Source: Prochlorococcus sp. AG-402-K14 (GTDB taxonomy: Bacteria > Cyanobacteriota > Cyanobacteriia > PCC-6307 > Cyanobiaceae). From it: a stretch of 61,560 bases of DNA. Made by a program: the position numbers and the translations under genes. The notes beneath the pieces are model-generated. The model was not told the origin of the DNA. It saw only the letters and a list, made by a program, of their open reading frames with translations, and did no database searches. The stretch spans positions 1 to 61,560 of the forward strand of contig QCIG01000009.1 in assembly GCA_003216815.1 (NCBI GenBank), read 5' to 3'. This document shows, piece by piece, positions 1 through 7,211 of this stretch (position 1 is the stretch's first letter; every line of letters begins with the position of its first letter).

Positions 1-753
1 GGATGGGTTGAACACATCAAGTGGTCCCCAGACGGAAAATTTTTAGCAGTAGTTTTCACTAAATACGTCTATGTTTTTGATGAAAATGGTCAAGAACATT
101 GGCGATCAGAGAAGCATCCCAGCACTGTCAGCGCGATCTCTTGGTCTAATTCCAATGAATTAGCCACAGCATGCTACGGCCAAGTAACTTTTTATGATGT
201 AGTAGGCGACAAGATCAATCAAAAGTTGGAGTGGCGAGGCTCACTGGTATCTATGGTGCTTAGTCCAGATGGAGACATAGTGGCATGCGGCAGTCAGGAT
301 AATTCTGTTCATTTCTGGCGTCGTTCCACTGATCAAGATTCAGAGATGACAGGCTACCCAGGCAAACCAAGCCATCTAGCTTTTGATCAAACCGGCACAG
401 TCCTTGCTACCGGGGGTAGTGATCGAGTGACGGTTTGGAGTTTTCAAGGCGATGGCCCTGAGGGCACTGTGCCAGGAGAGTTAATGCTTCATACGGAACC
501 CATTTCATGCCTTGCTTTCTCACATAGCGGGATGCTTTTAGCTTCTGGCGCGCGAGATGGTTCAGTTTTTTCTTGGTTTCTCCAAAAAGATGGTCAGGGT
601 GATCCAGTTGGTGGTGCATTTGCAGGTGACCTTGTCAGCCAAATCGCTTGGCATCCTGATGACACTGCCTTGGCTGCAATAAATGCAAATGGAGGAATTA
701 CGGTTTGGGAGTTTAAGGTTCGGACAAAAACAGCACCTCAAGGATTCGGATAA
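1..753 (+). CDS. WD40 repeat protein, 5' end outside window
   Basis: The frame is open from base 1, so the gene starts upstream; 250 residues are visible. Repeats show the WD40 pattern of SPDG-type turns followed by a Trp-containing strand end (for example GGSDRVTVWSF and ASGARDGSVFSWF). WD40 repeats form a beta-propeller used as a protein-binding scaffold. No catalytic domain is visible in this part. A TTG at 226 could be read as a start, but the upstream codons continue the propeller, so it is internal. The binding partner cannot be told from the sequence. Confidence 0.88.
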   Translation, partial: GWVEHIKWSPDGKFLAVVFTKYVYVFDENGQEHWRSEKHPSTVSAISWSNSNELATACYGQVTFYDVVGDKINQKLEWRGSLVSMVLSPDGDIVACGSQDNSVHFWRRSTDQDSEMTGYPGKPSHLAFDQTGTVLATGGSDRVTVWSFQGDGPEGTVPGELMLHTEPISCLAFSHSGMLLASGARDGSVFSWFLQKDGQGDPVGGAFAGDLVSQIAWHPDDTALAAINANGGITVWEFKVRTKTAPQGFG

Positions 754-899
754 GGTCAAAATTTCTTATTTCCAATAGATACTCGAGAGCTGCTCTATTG
801 CTGTTGCTTAGAAAATTAAAAATTCAACAAGAGGAGTTTTTACTGATGTATAAATATTCCACATAACTTATATATGGTTATATCCCGCGAGACGACTCA

Positions 900-1043
900 A
901 TGGAAAAAACAATTCTTTGGCTTCAAGAATTACTCATTTCAATGGGAAATGCTCTATTTCATCCTTATAAAGAAAACTCACCTCCAAGTTTTGAGGCGCA
1001 GCCTTTCAAAGATGACCCTTATAAGAATCGAGGAATTGCATAG
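900..1043 (+). CDS. small hypothetical protein, 47 aa
   Basis: ATG at 900 opens a 47-residue frame with a hydrophobic N-terminal half (ILWLQELLISMGNALF) and a polar, proline-containing C-terminal half (SPPSFEAQPFKDDPYKNRG). This composition is more protein-like than the longer overlapping frame at 874-1065. A terminator-like hairpin follows 28 bases after the stop, which supports a real transcription unit. The function is not recognised. It may be a membrane-associated peptide. Confidence 0.55.
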   Translation: MEKTILWLQELLISMGNALFHPYKENSPPSFEAQPFKDDPYKNRGIA

Positions 1044-1070
1044 GTTAAGGTCACAATTGTTTTAAATTTC

Positions 1071-1099
1071 AAAGAGGGGTTCCAGTGGGCCTCTTTTTT
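1071..1099 (+). terminator. rho-independent terminator
   Basis: AAAGAGG at 1071-1077 pairs with CCTCTTT at 1090-1096 and a T-run follows. It sits just after the 47-residue gene at 900-1043. Confidence 0.6.
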
Positions 1100-1170
1100 A
1101 TTATCTATTTACGAGAAGAAAAAGTAACGACCGAACCATAAAGAATTAGAGAATGTGCTTTAATAGTCCC

Positions 1171-1326
1171 ATGAATACACAGATTAAGAAGAAGTTAAGC
1201 ACTAGCAATTCTGGCGTTAACTTAAAAAAAACCGACAACAAACAACCTACTTGGCATTTTGAAGTAGAAGGTAGCGGTCAAAGGAAGAGATACTTAAGAT
1301 CTCTTAAAGACAAAGCCGTGGCTTGA
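1171..1326 (+). CDS. small basic hypothetical protein, 51 aa
   Basis: The ATG at 1171 gives 51 residues rich in Lys, Arg, Ser and Asn. The C-terminal half has a compact Trp-His-Phe-Glu-Val-Glu strand-like stretch followed by GSGQRKRYLRSLKDKAVA. It has no hydrophobic segment, so it should be cytosolic, and the basic charge would allow nucleic-acid or ribosome binding, but that is a guess. It stands alone between the terminator at 1071 and the oxygenase gene. The family is not recognised. Confidence 0.5.
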   Translation: MNTQIKKKLSTSNSGVNLKKTDNKQPTWHFEVEGSGQRKRYLRSLKDKAVA

Positions 1327-1477
1327 TTTATAGCCTTTTAATTAAAACAACTTCATCTAAATTAAATATAAAAGCTAGCCAACCAAGAGAGGGAAAAGTC
1401 CATGTGAGATTTTCATTGAAAATGTACTTTCAAACGATTTAGAGTTTCCAGAGATCAAAAAACCTTAAAAAAATTCT

Positions 1478-2107
1478 ATGAATTTAATTGCTAGTTATAG
1501 AAATAAAGGTTTTGAATCTGTTGCAGATGGCGTGATGTCATTTTTTGATCGTCGTACAGACTTGCATCGCAATGGAATCGCCTTTAGTAATGGGGCAAAG
1601 AATGATTCAGATCCTGCAAAAATTTCTACAGATATTAGCCTTGTAGCAATAGATCGAACTGATCCAGAATCATTTGCTTTGTCTGAAGTAATAATAAGAG
1701 GAGTCAATGCTGGTCTTCAAAAATACCTTGAAGAACGCCCACTTTTTAGCGAATGCGCTCCTGAACAATCTCTCTTTGTTAATCCCATTTTCAATCTACA
1801 ACGTTATGCTCCTGGGGAGGGGTTTAAGAAATGGCACTGCGATTGGACTATTAGCGAAGAAGCGACCGAACCAGTTCACAGAGTCTTAGCTTGGATTCTG
1901 TATTGCAATGATATCGATTCAGGAGGAACAGAATTTCACTGGCAGGAATATCATGAGACAGCGGAACGAGGAAAACTAGTTATTTTTCCCGCTGGTCTTA
2001 CACATATTCATAGAGGTCGAGTTAATAAGACTCATCCAAAAACTATCGCGACCGGATGGATCAATGCCGGTTCAAGAGATTCATATATTTCTAGACTAGC
2101 TCGATAG
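1478..2107 (+). CDS. 2-oxoglutarate/Fe(II)-dependent oxygenase, prolyl 4-hydroxylase-like
   Basis: 209 residues with the double-stranded beta-helix signature of 2OG-Fe(II) oxygenases: an HxD pair at H120/D122 (KKWHCDW), a GGTEF strand near 149-153, a distal His in PAGLTHIHRG (H176 or H178), and a basic residue before ATGW (K188) that would hold the 2OG carboxylate. Family members hydroxylate proteins or small molecules using Fe(II), O2 and 2-oxoglutarate. The substrate cannot be inferred. An in-frame TAA at 1466 fixes the start at the ATG or downstream. The gene stands alone among small genes. Confidence 0.85.
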   Translation: MNLIASYRNKGFESVADGVMSFFDRRTDLHRNGIAFSNGAKNDSDPAKISTDISLVAIDRTDPESFALSEVIIRGVNAGLQKYLEERPLFSECAPEQSLFVNPIFNLQRYAPGEGFKKWHCDWTISEEATEPVHRVLAWILYCNDIDSGGTEFHWQEYHETAERGKLVIFPAGLTHIHRGRVNKTHPKTIATGWINAGSRDSYISRLAR

Positions 2108-2180
2108 TTAATTACTAATTTCATTCATTTAATAAGACCTCTCATTAGGAATATTCAATTTGATTGCCACTAATTCTTTA

Positions 2181-2282
2181 ATGAATCACGAGTTCAGATC
2201 TAGATTGATAATAATTTTTGAAGAAACTTCAACAGATTGGGAATATATTGTGTATCATCAAACGACGTTCAGCTCAATTTGA
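2181..2282 (+). CDS. possible 33-aa small ORF
   Basis: ATG at 2181 gives 33 residues with a strand-like core (LIIIFEETSTDWEYIVYH). It lies between the oxygenase and the DUF4278 gene. Only its composition supports it. No ribosome binding site stands out, and it may be chance. Confidence 0.22.
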   Translation: MNHEFRSRLIIIFEETSTDWEYIVYHQTTFSSI

Positions 2283-2337
2283 GTCGCAGTTAGATTCAAG
2301 CCATGGAACGGGGACTTGAACATTGAAAATCATTCCA

Positions 2338-2478
2338 ATGTCTGAGCTAACTTACAGAGGACTTAAGTACACTCAAAACAAATCCGCTAAAGGATCACAA
2401 GAAGTGCACTTGCAATATTGTGGTCATGAAATCATGAGTAAAAGAATCCATGAAGCAATGAAAGCTGAGATGGGTTAA
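2338..2478 (+). CDS. DUF4278 family small protein, 46 aa
   Basis: The protein opens with MSELTYRGLKYTQNK, matching the LxYRGxxY pattern I know for DUF4278, a small family frequent in marine cyanobacteria. No function is established for that family. It is soluble and mildly basic. An in-frame TTG at 2323 would add five residues, but the ATG places the family motif at the N-terminus. Its neighbours on both sides are also small genes of unknown role. Confidence 0.7.
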   Translation: MSELTYRGLKYTQNKSAKGSQEVHLQYCGHEIMSKRIHEAMKAEMG

Positions 2479-2648
2479 TAAATAAAGTCCAAAAAACTGA
2501 ATTTCTAACACATATTAGAATTTTTAATTATATATCATTAATTTATAATTTTTTAAAAATAAATAACCAAATAGATTTGATTATTTGAATCAACATATAC
2601 AGATTTAATTATTTGATTCCTTTATTTATATACTCTTTAGTTTCCAAC

Positions 2649-2858
2649 ATGCAATACGAGCCAGGGACAATAGATTGTCATATTTTCTTAGAATGCAAAG
2701 AGCAAATAGAGAAAATGCTACTCAGATTAAACAAAGTAGAAAATACTGAACATATATGCGATCAACTACAGTCTATTTACCAACAAATAGAAGGTATGCA
2801 TGAGTTGAAAAAAGTCAAACGAAAAAAAATACTATCTAATAAAGAATTGATTAAATAA
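2649..2858 (+). CDS. small hypothetical protein, 69 aa
   Basis: I start it at the ATG at 2649; a longer frame from 2613 adds 12 hydrophobic residues. The 69 residues contain two Cys (DCHIFLECKEQ and HICDQ) and a helical, heptad-like middle (QIEKMLLRLNKVEN, QLQSIYQQIEGMHELKK), ending in a lysine-rich tail. A small coiled-coil or helical-hairpin protein is plausible. The family is not recognised. It is flanked by AT-rich non-coding DNA. Confidence 0.5.
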   Translation: MQYEPGTIDCHIFLECKEQIEKMLLRLNKVENTEHICDQLQSIYQQIEGMHELKKVKRKKILSNKELIK

Positions 2859-2977
2859 ATTCATAAGATATACAAATTGTTCATAGATTTTTTATTTTGT
2901 ATCAATTAAGTCTTAACTTATTCAACTAAATTCCTATAACTATATTTATCAGAAAACCCGTTCCAAAGTTTTCTGTA

Positions 2978-3014
2978 GGGAGGTCACCACTACTGGGAAG
3001 GGTTTTGACCTCCC
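2978..3014. repeat. GC-rich hairpin between convergent genes
   Basis: GGGAGGTCA at 2978-2986 is the exact reverse complement of TGACCTCCC at 3006-3014, with a 19-base loop. It is the most GC-rich patch in this AT-rich gap. It lies between the plus-strand gene ending at 2858 and the minus-strand gene ending at 3057. No strong T-run follows on the plus strand, so it may be a weak bidirectional terminator or part of a small RNA. Confidence 0.5.
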
Positions 3015-3056
3015 TCCCCAATCTTAAAGAAAAAAGAAGTTTATCTAATGAATTTA

Positions 3057-3263
3057 CTAATTAAATCCTAGCTTCAAAGTTCCCCAAAGATCAAATGCGC
3101 CAAATAAAAAAGCTATAAAAACCAAGTCCCATGCTTTCTGCTTAATAGCCCATGGGGCAAAAAAGACCTCACCAATCCCATGAAGAGCTGCTCCTACTCC
3201 TAGATGATCTAAAACCAAAAGGCCATGTGATAATAAAAATAATCCGCTAGCAAAGTATCTCAA
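3057..3263 (-). CDS. small membrane protein, 68 aa
   Basis: 68 residues, largely hydrophobic. One segment covers about residues 3-24 (YFASGLFLLSHGLLVLDHLG) and a second about 45-62 (WDLVFIAFLFGAFDLWG). A short loop between them carries FFAPWAIKQKAWD. The likely form is a two-helix membrane hairpin. The function is unknown. A 36-residue frame on the same strand ends 22 bases upstream and may be co-transcribed. Confidence 0.6.
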   Translation of the reverse strand: MRYFASGLFLLSHGLLVLDHLGVGAALHGIGEVFFAPWAIKQKAWDLVFIAFLFGAFDLWGTLKLGFN

Positions 3264-3285
3264 AAATATATCGTAAGTTATGAGT

Positions 3286-3396
3286 TTAATTTTTTTTTAT
3301 GTTCGAAAAAGTTATCGCTGTTACGGGAATAGATTTAAAGGTTTTAATCATTTCATCAACCAAAAGTTTTTTATTTTTAATAGTTGATTTAGCCAT
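3286..3396 (-). CDS. possible small protein, 36 aa
   Basis: ATG at 3396 (minus strand) gives 36 residues with balanced composition (MAKSTIKNKKLLVDEM at the N-terminus, then IPVTAITFSNIKKN). It ends 22 bases before the small membrane protein gene on the same strand, consistent with one transcript. It is basic and soluble, of no recognised family, and too short to be certain. Confidence 0.42.
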   Translation of the reverse strand: MAKSTIKNKKLLVDEMIKTFKSIPVTAITFSNIKKN

Positions 3397-3619
3397 GACT
3401 TAACAATATTTTAGATGACCTAACTTATTAATATTTTTCATAATCTTATGTATCATTAATTGCTTTGTGAGCTAACTAGAACAAATAATATTTGATGCCT
3501 TTTAGTAAAATCAAATACTCTTCTTCTTGCCCAAAAGATAATTAATTCGCTAAAAGTGAATTAATTAATACAGTTAGATATATTTATTCCAGTAATGTTT
3601 GAAAAAAATAAATTTTTTG
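3397..3619. other. intergenic region with inverted repeat and NtcA-like core
   Basis: An AT-rich gap between divergent genes. It contains GTA-N8-TAC at 3505-3518 and a 9-bp-arm inverted repeat (AATTAATTC at 3540-3548, GAATTAATT at 3558-3566). Both could be operators for the gene at 3620, but either could arise by chance at this AT content. Confidence 0.3.
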
Positions 3620-4129
3620 ATGAAACTCAATTTTGTACCGGTTAATATTTTTCGAGAGACTCCTGAAGTAACTTTTTTAGACGCCAGTGTTCAAGGTTCA
3701 AATGGTAGTGATGTCGTTATTCATAGAGGAGGAGCAACTTCACCTCCTGATTTAAATGGCTTTGAGCAATATTATGTACACCATCATCAAACAGATAATA
3801 ATCTTGTACTTGAGGGAGATAGAACCTTCACACTATTAAATCCTCTTTGGGATGAACCCCATCACATAATTTATCTCCATAGATTCATGGGTGCACTTCA
3901 AATACCTATCGGTACATTTCATAGATCAATATCTGGAAAAGATGGAAGTATTGTTATCAATCAGGCAATTAGAGACAAACAATTTGAATCGAATACAGAA
4001 TTTAATCCAATAAGTATTGAAAACAGAATTGATCTACAACAAGCAAAATCTACAGAGCCTATTATCTGGTTATGGAAAGATGGAGAAATCAAAAGAATAA
4101 AAGATTCTCTATTTTTAAAAGTAGCTTAA
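3620..4129 (+). CDS. hypothetical protein, possibly cupin-like, 169 aa
   Basis: I start at the ATG at 3620; an in-frame TTG at 3599 adds seven residues. The protein is beta-rich, with a histidine cluster (QYYVHHHQTDNN), a following GDRTF turn, then HHIIYLHRF and IPIGTFHRSISGKDGSIVINQ. Clustered His residues and the later FHRS with Gly turns resemble a small cupin barrel binding a metal. The classic cupin motifs are not clean, so the fold is an inference. No enzyme role can be named. The gene stands alone, with AT-rich flanks. Confidence 0.6.
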   Translation: MKLNFVPVNIFRETPEVTFLDASVQGSNGSDVVIHRGGATSPPDLNGFEQYYVHHHQTDNNLVLEGDRTFTLLNPLWDEPHHIIYLHRFMGALQIPIGTFHRSISGKDGSIVINQAIRDKQFESNTEFNPISIENRIDLQQAKSTEPIIWLWKDGEIKRIKDSLFLKVA

Positions 4130-4173
4130 TTTAAGTAGGTTTTATTAAAACAAATTAATTTCATATACAGTAT

Positions 4174-4284
4174 CTAAGTAATACTTAACTTAGATACTAT
4201 TTCAAGTAACAAAATAACTAATACACCTGACATTGCAATCCTGCCATTGACTATCTCAGTTTTGCTTAATCTTTCGAAGGACAT
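4174..4284 (-). CDS. hli: high-light-inducible protein (single-helix Hli), 36 aa
   Basis: Minus-strand ATG at 4284 gives 36 residues. The core reads EIVNGRIAMSG followed by VLVILLLE, the chlorophyll-binding ExxNGRxAMxG helix of the Hli/SCP family with the usual trailing Glu. These one-helix thylakoid proteins protect photosystems and bind chlorophyll and carotenoid; picocyanobacteria carry many copies. This one is near the shortest seen, with only about ten residues before the motif. It lies upstream of a zinc-ribbon gene on the other strand, with no partner operon. Confidence 0.8.
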   Translation of the reverse strand: MSFERLSKTEIVNGRIAMSGVLVILLLEIVSKLSIT

Positions 4285-4478
4285 GCAATAGAAGCACTTG
4301 ATCCACTTATAACAAACTAAACAAATAGAGCAAGTATCAAAAAATGCTTTTTAATGTTAATTAAATAAATTAGTATTATCTTTAAAAAATCAAAGTCTAC
4401 GGCCCAAAAAATCTTGTATCTGTTAAGACAGAATGAAAATAGTATGATAAATAACTATATAAAAAGATTCAGTAATAA

Positions 4479-4622
4479 ATGAGTCCACTCTTCAAATGCC
4501 TTGGCTGTGGACAAAATATCGAAAGGTCAACAAAGACTTTTTGGAAAAAAAAAGGTCATATTCTTTGCTCTACTTGCCAAGACAAAATAGAGCAAGAAAC
4601 TGCTTTTACTCAAACAAAATAG
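4479..4622 (+). CDS. small zinc-ribbon protein, 47 aa
   Basis: The ATG at 4479 gives 47 residues with two CxxC knuckles, CLGC (residues 7-10) and CSTC (about 31-34), separated by a basic stretch. Four cysteines in this spacing form a zinc ribbon that could bind nucleic acid or protein. The stop lies two bases from the end of the convergent urtE gene. The family name is not recognised. Confidence 0.62.
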   Translation: MSPLFKCLGCGQNIERSTKTFWKKKGHILCSTCQDKIEQETAFTQTK

Positions 4623-4624
4623 AC

Positions 4625-5332
4625 TTAAACACTAAGGAATTTCTCTACCACAGCTTTACTTAATTCACTAGTTGGTCCATTTGCAACTATGCCTCCGCGT
4701 TGCATTGCATAATAACGATCTGCTTGCCTCACAAAATGCAGATGTTGCTCTACCAATAAAACCCCAACACCAGTCTCACTAATGATCCTTTTAACTGCAG
4801 ACTCAATATCTTGAACGATATTCGGTTGTATTCCTTCAGTTGGTTCATCAAGTAAAAGCAACTTTGGTTTCCCAAGTAATGCTCTAGCAATTGCAAGTTG
4901 TTGCTGCTGCCCTCCGCTTAAGTCACCTCCTTTACGAGATAGAAATTGTTTTAAGACAGGGAAAAGTTCATATACCAATTCATCAATCTGTTTATGCTTT
5001 GCTAAACCTCCTGGTAAAGCTTCTAATCCAAGTTGAAGATTTTCCTCGACAGTTAAATAAGGTATTATTTCTCGTCCTTGGGGAACATACGCAATTCCGG
5101 AACGAGCCCTTTGATGAGGTGGCTTTCTATTAACCAAATCTCCATTAAAAACAATCTCTCCACGCCGTGGAGTTAATAATCCTATTAAAGATTTAAGCAA
5201 AGTTGTTTTACCTACTCCATTTCGACCTATAAGACAAATCATCTCACCTTGATTGATATTCATATCAACATCTCGAAGAATATGACTTTCGCCATAGTAG
5301 GTATTCAAGCCTTTTATCTGAAGCATAGTCAT
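4625..5332 (-). CDS. urtE: urea ABC transporter ATP-binding protein UrtE
   Basis: 235 residues, a LivF-type ABC ATPase. Walker A is GRNGVGKTT (about residues 36-44), the signature is LSGGQQQQLAIARAL, Walker B ends LLLLDEPTEG, and a conserved His follows in VEQHLHF. With UrtD it forms the cytosolic ATPase pair that drives high-affinity urea import through UrtBC. It is the last gene of urtABCDE, and its ATG overlaps the urtD stop by four bases, indicating translational coupling. The order and the urease neighbours identify it as urea-specific rather than branched-chain amino acid uptake. Confidence 0.96.
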   Translation of the reverse strand: MTMLQIKGLNTYYGESHILRDVDMNINQGEMICLIGRNGVGKTTLLKSLIGLLTPRRGEIVFNGDLVNRKPPHQRARSGIAYVPQGREIIPYLTVEENLQLGLEALPGGLAKHKQIDELVYELFPVLKQFLSRKGGDLSGGQQQQLAIARALLGKPKLLLLDEPTEGIQPNIVQDIESAVKRIISETGVGVLLVEQHLHFVRQADRYYAMQRGGIVANGPTSELSKAVVEKFLSV

Positions 5333-6084
5333 TGTTCTTCCTCATCAGTTTTTCCAAGATAAACCTCTATCACTAAAGGATCTTTTTGTATGTCACTCAT
5401 GGAACCCTCTTTCAATACATGACCTTGGTGTAAAACACTCACAGGGCAATCAAGTCTACGAATAAATTCCATATCATGATCAATGACTAAAACTGTATGA
5501 TCACCCGCTAAAGATTTAAGAAGATCAGCAGTTAAATCTGTTTCTTCATCAGTCAAGCCAGCAACAGGTTCATCAACAAGTAAAAGATCAGGGTCTTGTC
5601 CCACTAGCATCGCAATCTCAAGCCATTGTTTTTGACCATGAGAAAGCGCTCCGGCCCTTATATTGGCTTTTGATTGAAGGTTGACAATACTCATCAAATG
5701 TTGAATTTGATCTAAATGCTTAACCTTTAAACTATTCATCAACAAAGACAAAGGAGTTTTAGGTCTACTCACTGCTAGAGCTAGGTTTTCTTGCACAGAT
5801 AAGTTCTCAAATATCCTAGGACTTTGAAATTTTCTTCCAATCCCTTTACGCGCTATACGAAACTCTTTTTGACCAATCAACGATTTTTCTTTAAAAATCA
5901 CGTCACCCTTTGTAGGTGCTACTTTCCCTGTAATGACATCTAAGAATGTAGTTTTACCTGCACCGTTGGGACCAATAACTGCTCTAAGATCACCCTGATT
6001 CAAAACCAGATTAAGATCTCTGAGAGCAAGGAATCCTTCAAAACTAACTGAAATTTGTTTTAGCTCTAGCAATGGAGAAGTCAT
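5329..6084 (-). CDS. urtD: urea ABC transporter ATP-binding protein UrtD
   Basis: 251 residues, a LivG-type ABC ATPase. Walker A is GPNGAGKTT (about 37-45), the signature is LSHGQKQWLEIA, Walker B is LLLVDEPVAGL, and the switch His lies in VIDHDMEF. It pairs with UrtE under the UrtB/UrtC permeases. The start codon overlaps the urtC stop by four bases. The SHGQ form of the signature, in place of SGGQ, is the form I associate with UrtD. Confidence 0.96.
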   Translation of the reverse strand: MTSPLLELKQISVSFEGFLALRDLNLVLNQGDLRAVIGPNGAGKTTFLDVITGKVAPTKGDVIFKEKSLIGQKEFRIARKGIGRKFQSPRIFENLSVQENLALAVSRPKTPLSLLMNSLKVKHLDQIQHLMSIVNLQSKANIRAGALSHGQKQWLEIAMLVGQDPDLLLVDEPVAGLTDEETDLTADLLKSLAGDHTVLVIDHDMEFIRRLDCPVSVLHQGHVLKEGSMSDIQKDPLVIEVYLGKTDEEEQ

Positions 6085-7211
6085 GATTTCACCTCACCTT
6101 GTTCATTGACTTCAAGACTTGGATATGTTTCTAATTTTTTATTAATCCCAAGTAAAAACAATAATTTCTTTGGACCGTCTTTCCTAATCCATCCTAGTAC
6201 CCCCTCTGGAAGAGCTGTTACAACAAGAATGAATAATCCACCTTGAATAAACATCCAGCTTGCTGGTAATGCTTCACTTACCAAACTTTTTGCATAATTA
6301 ATTAAAACAGCTCCAAGTATTGCGCCTAGCAAAGTTCCTCTACCGCCCACGGCAACCCAAACAACCATTTCTATAGAGAAAGGGACAGTCATAAACTGTG
6401 GAGAAACTATTCCAGATTGAACTGTATACAAAGCCCCTGAAATACCAGCTAATCCTCCTGCTATTGAAAATATTATTGTTTTAAAAATTACTGGATTATA
6501 ACCAGTGAAACGAACTCGAGCTTCATCGTCTCTAATTCCAATAAGGATATTTCCAAATCTATCTCGAACAATCCACCGGGCAAAAAACCAGGCAAGTATT
6601 ACTAAAACAGCTGATATCCAAAAGAACCATCTTTGCATTATTTCTGAACCTACCATTTGTCCGAAAAGTTGAGTCACATCTGTTTTTAAACCATTTGTTC
6701 CATTAATCAATTTCTGCTGTCCATTAAAGAAATTGAAAAAAACCAAAAGAGCCGCTTGTGTAAGGATTGAAAAATAAACACCTTTTATTCTATTTCTAAA
6801 CACTAAATACCCAAGAAGACCAGCAATAATAGCCGGTATCAGCCAAATGGAAAGAAGAGTAAAAATTGAACTTTTAAAAGGTTCCCAGAAAAATGGAAGC
6901 TTTTCGACTCCATATAAACCAAAAAACTCAGGGATACCATTTGGGAATTCTCCTGCACTATTCAATTGGAGGAACATCGCAGCACAATATCCACCAAGTG
7001 CAAAGAAAATTCCTTGACCTAAACTCAACATTCCTGTGAATCCCCAAATCAAATCCACTCCTAATGCCACTATTGCAAGCGATAAATATCTTCCTAATAG
7101 ATTTAATCTAAAAACAGGAAGCACTGAGGGTGCAGCAATAATTAGGGCAATAAGTAATACCCAAATAGTTAAGTTAATCCAACTTTTTTTTGTAGAAAAA
7201 ATACTCATCAA
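6081..7211 (-). CDS. urtC: urea ABC transporter permease UrtC
   Basis: 376 residues with about ten hydrophobic segments and the LivM-type permease hallmarks GVDLIWGFTGMLSLGQGIFFALGG near the N-terminus and GGRGTLLGAILGA near residue 290. It forms the transmembrane channel together with UrtB. The gene follows urtB directly, with the start codon abutting the urtB stop at 7212. The C-terminal 30 residues are cytosolic and charged. Confidence 0.96.
   Translation of the reverse strand: MMSIFSTKKSWINLTIWVLLIALIIAAPSVLPVFRLNLLGRYLSLAIVALGVDLIWGFTGMLSLGQGIFFALGGYCAAMFLQLNSAGEFPNGIPEFFGLYGVEKLPFFWEPFKSSIFTLLSIWLIPAIIAGLLGYLVFRNRIKGVYFSILTQAALLVFFNFFNGQQKLINGTNGLKTDVTQLFGQMVGSEIMQRWFFWISAVLVILAWFFARWIVRDRFGNILIGIRDDEARVRFTGYNPVIFKTIIFSIAGGLAGISGALYTVQSGIVSPQFMTVPFSIEMVVWVAVGGRGTLLGAILGAVLINYAKSLVSEALPASWMFIQGGLFILVVTALPEGVLGWIRKDGPKKLLFLLGINKKLETYPSLEVNEQGEVKS

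Noticed and set aside
874-1065. 63-codon plus-strand frame
   Set aside because: It overlaps the frame at 900-1043, which has more protein-like composition and ends just before a terminator.
1379-1468. Open 29-codon frame before the oxygenase, ending in FPEIKKP
   Set aside because: It has no ATG, GTG or TTG start and is not in frame with the oxygenase through its stop; kept only as possible decay.
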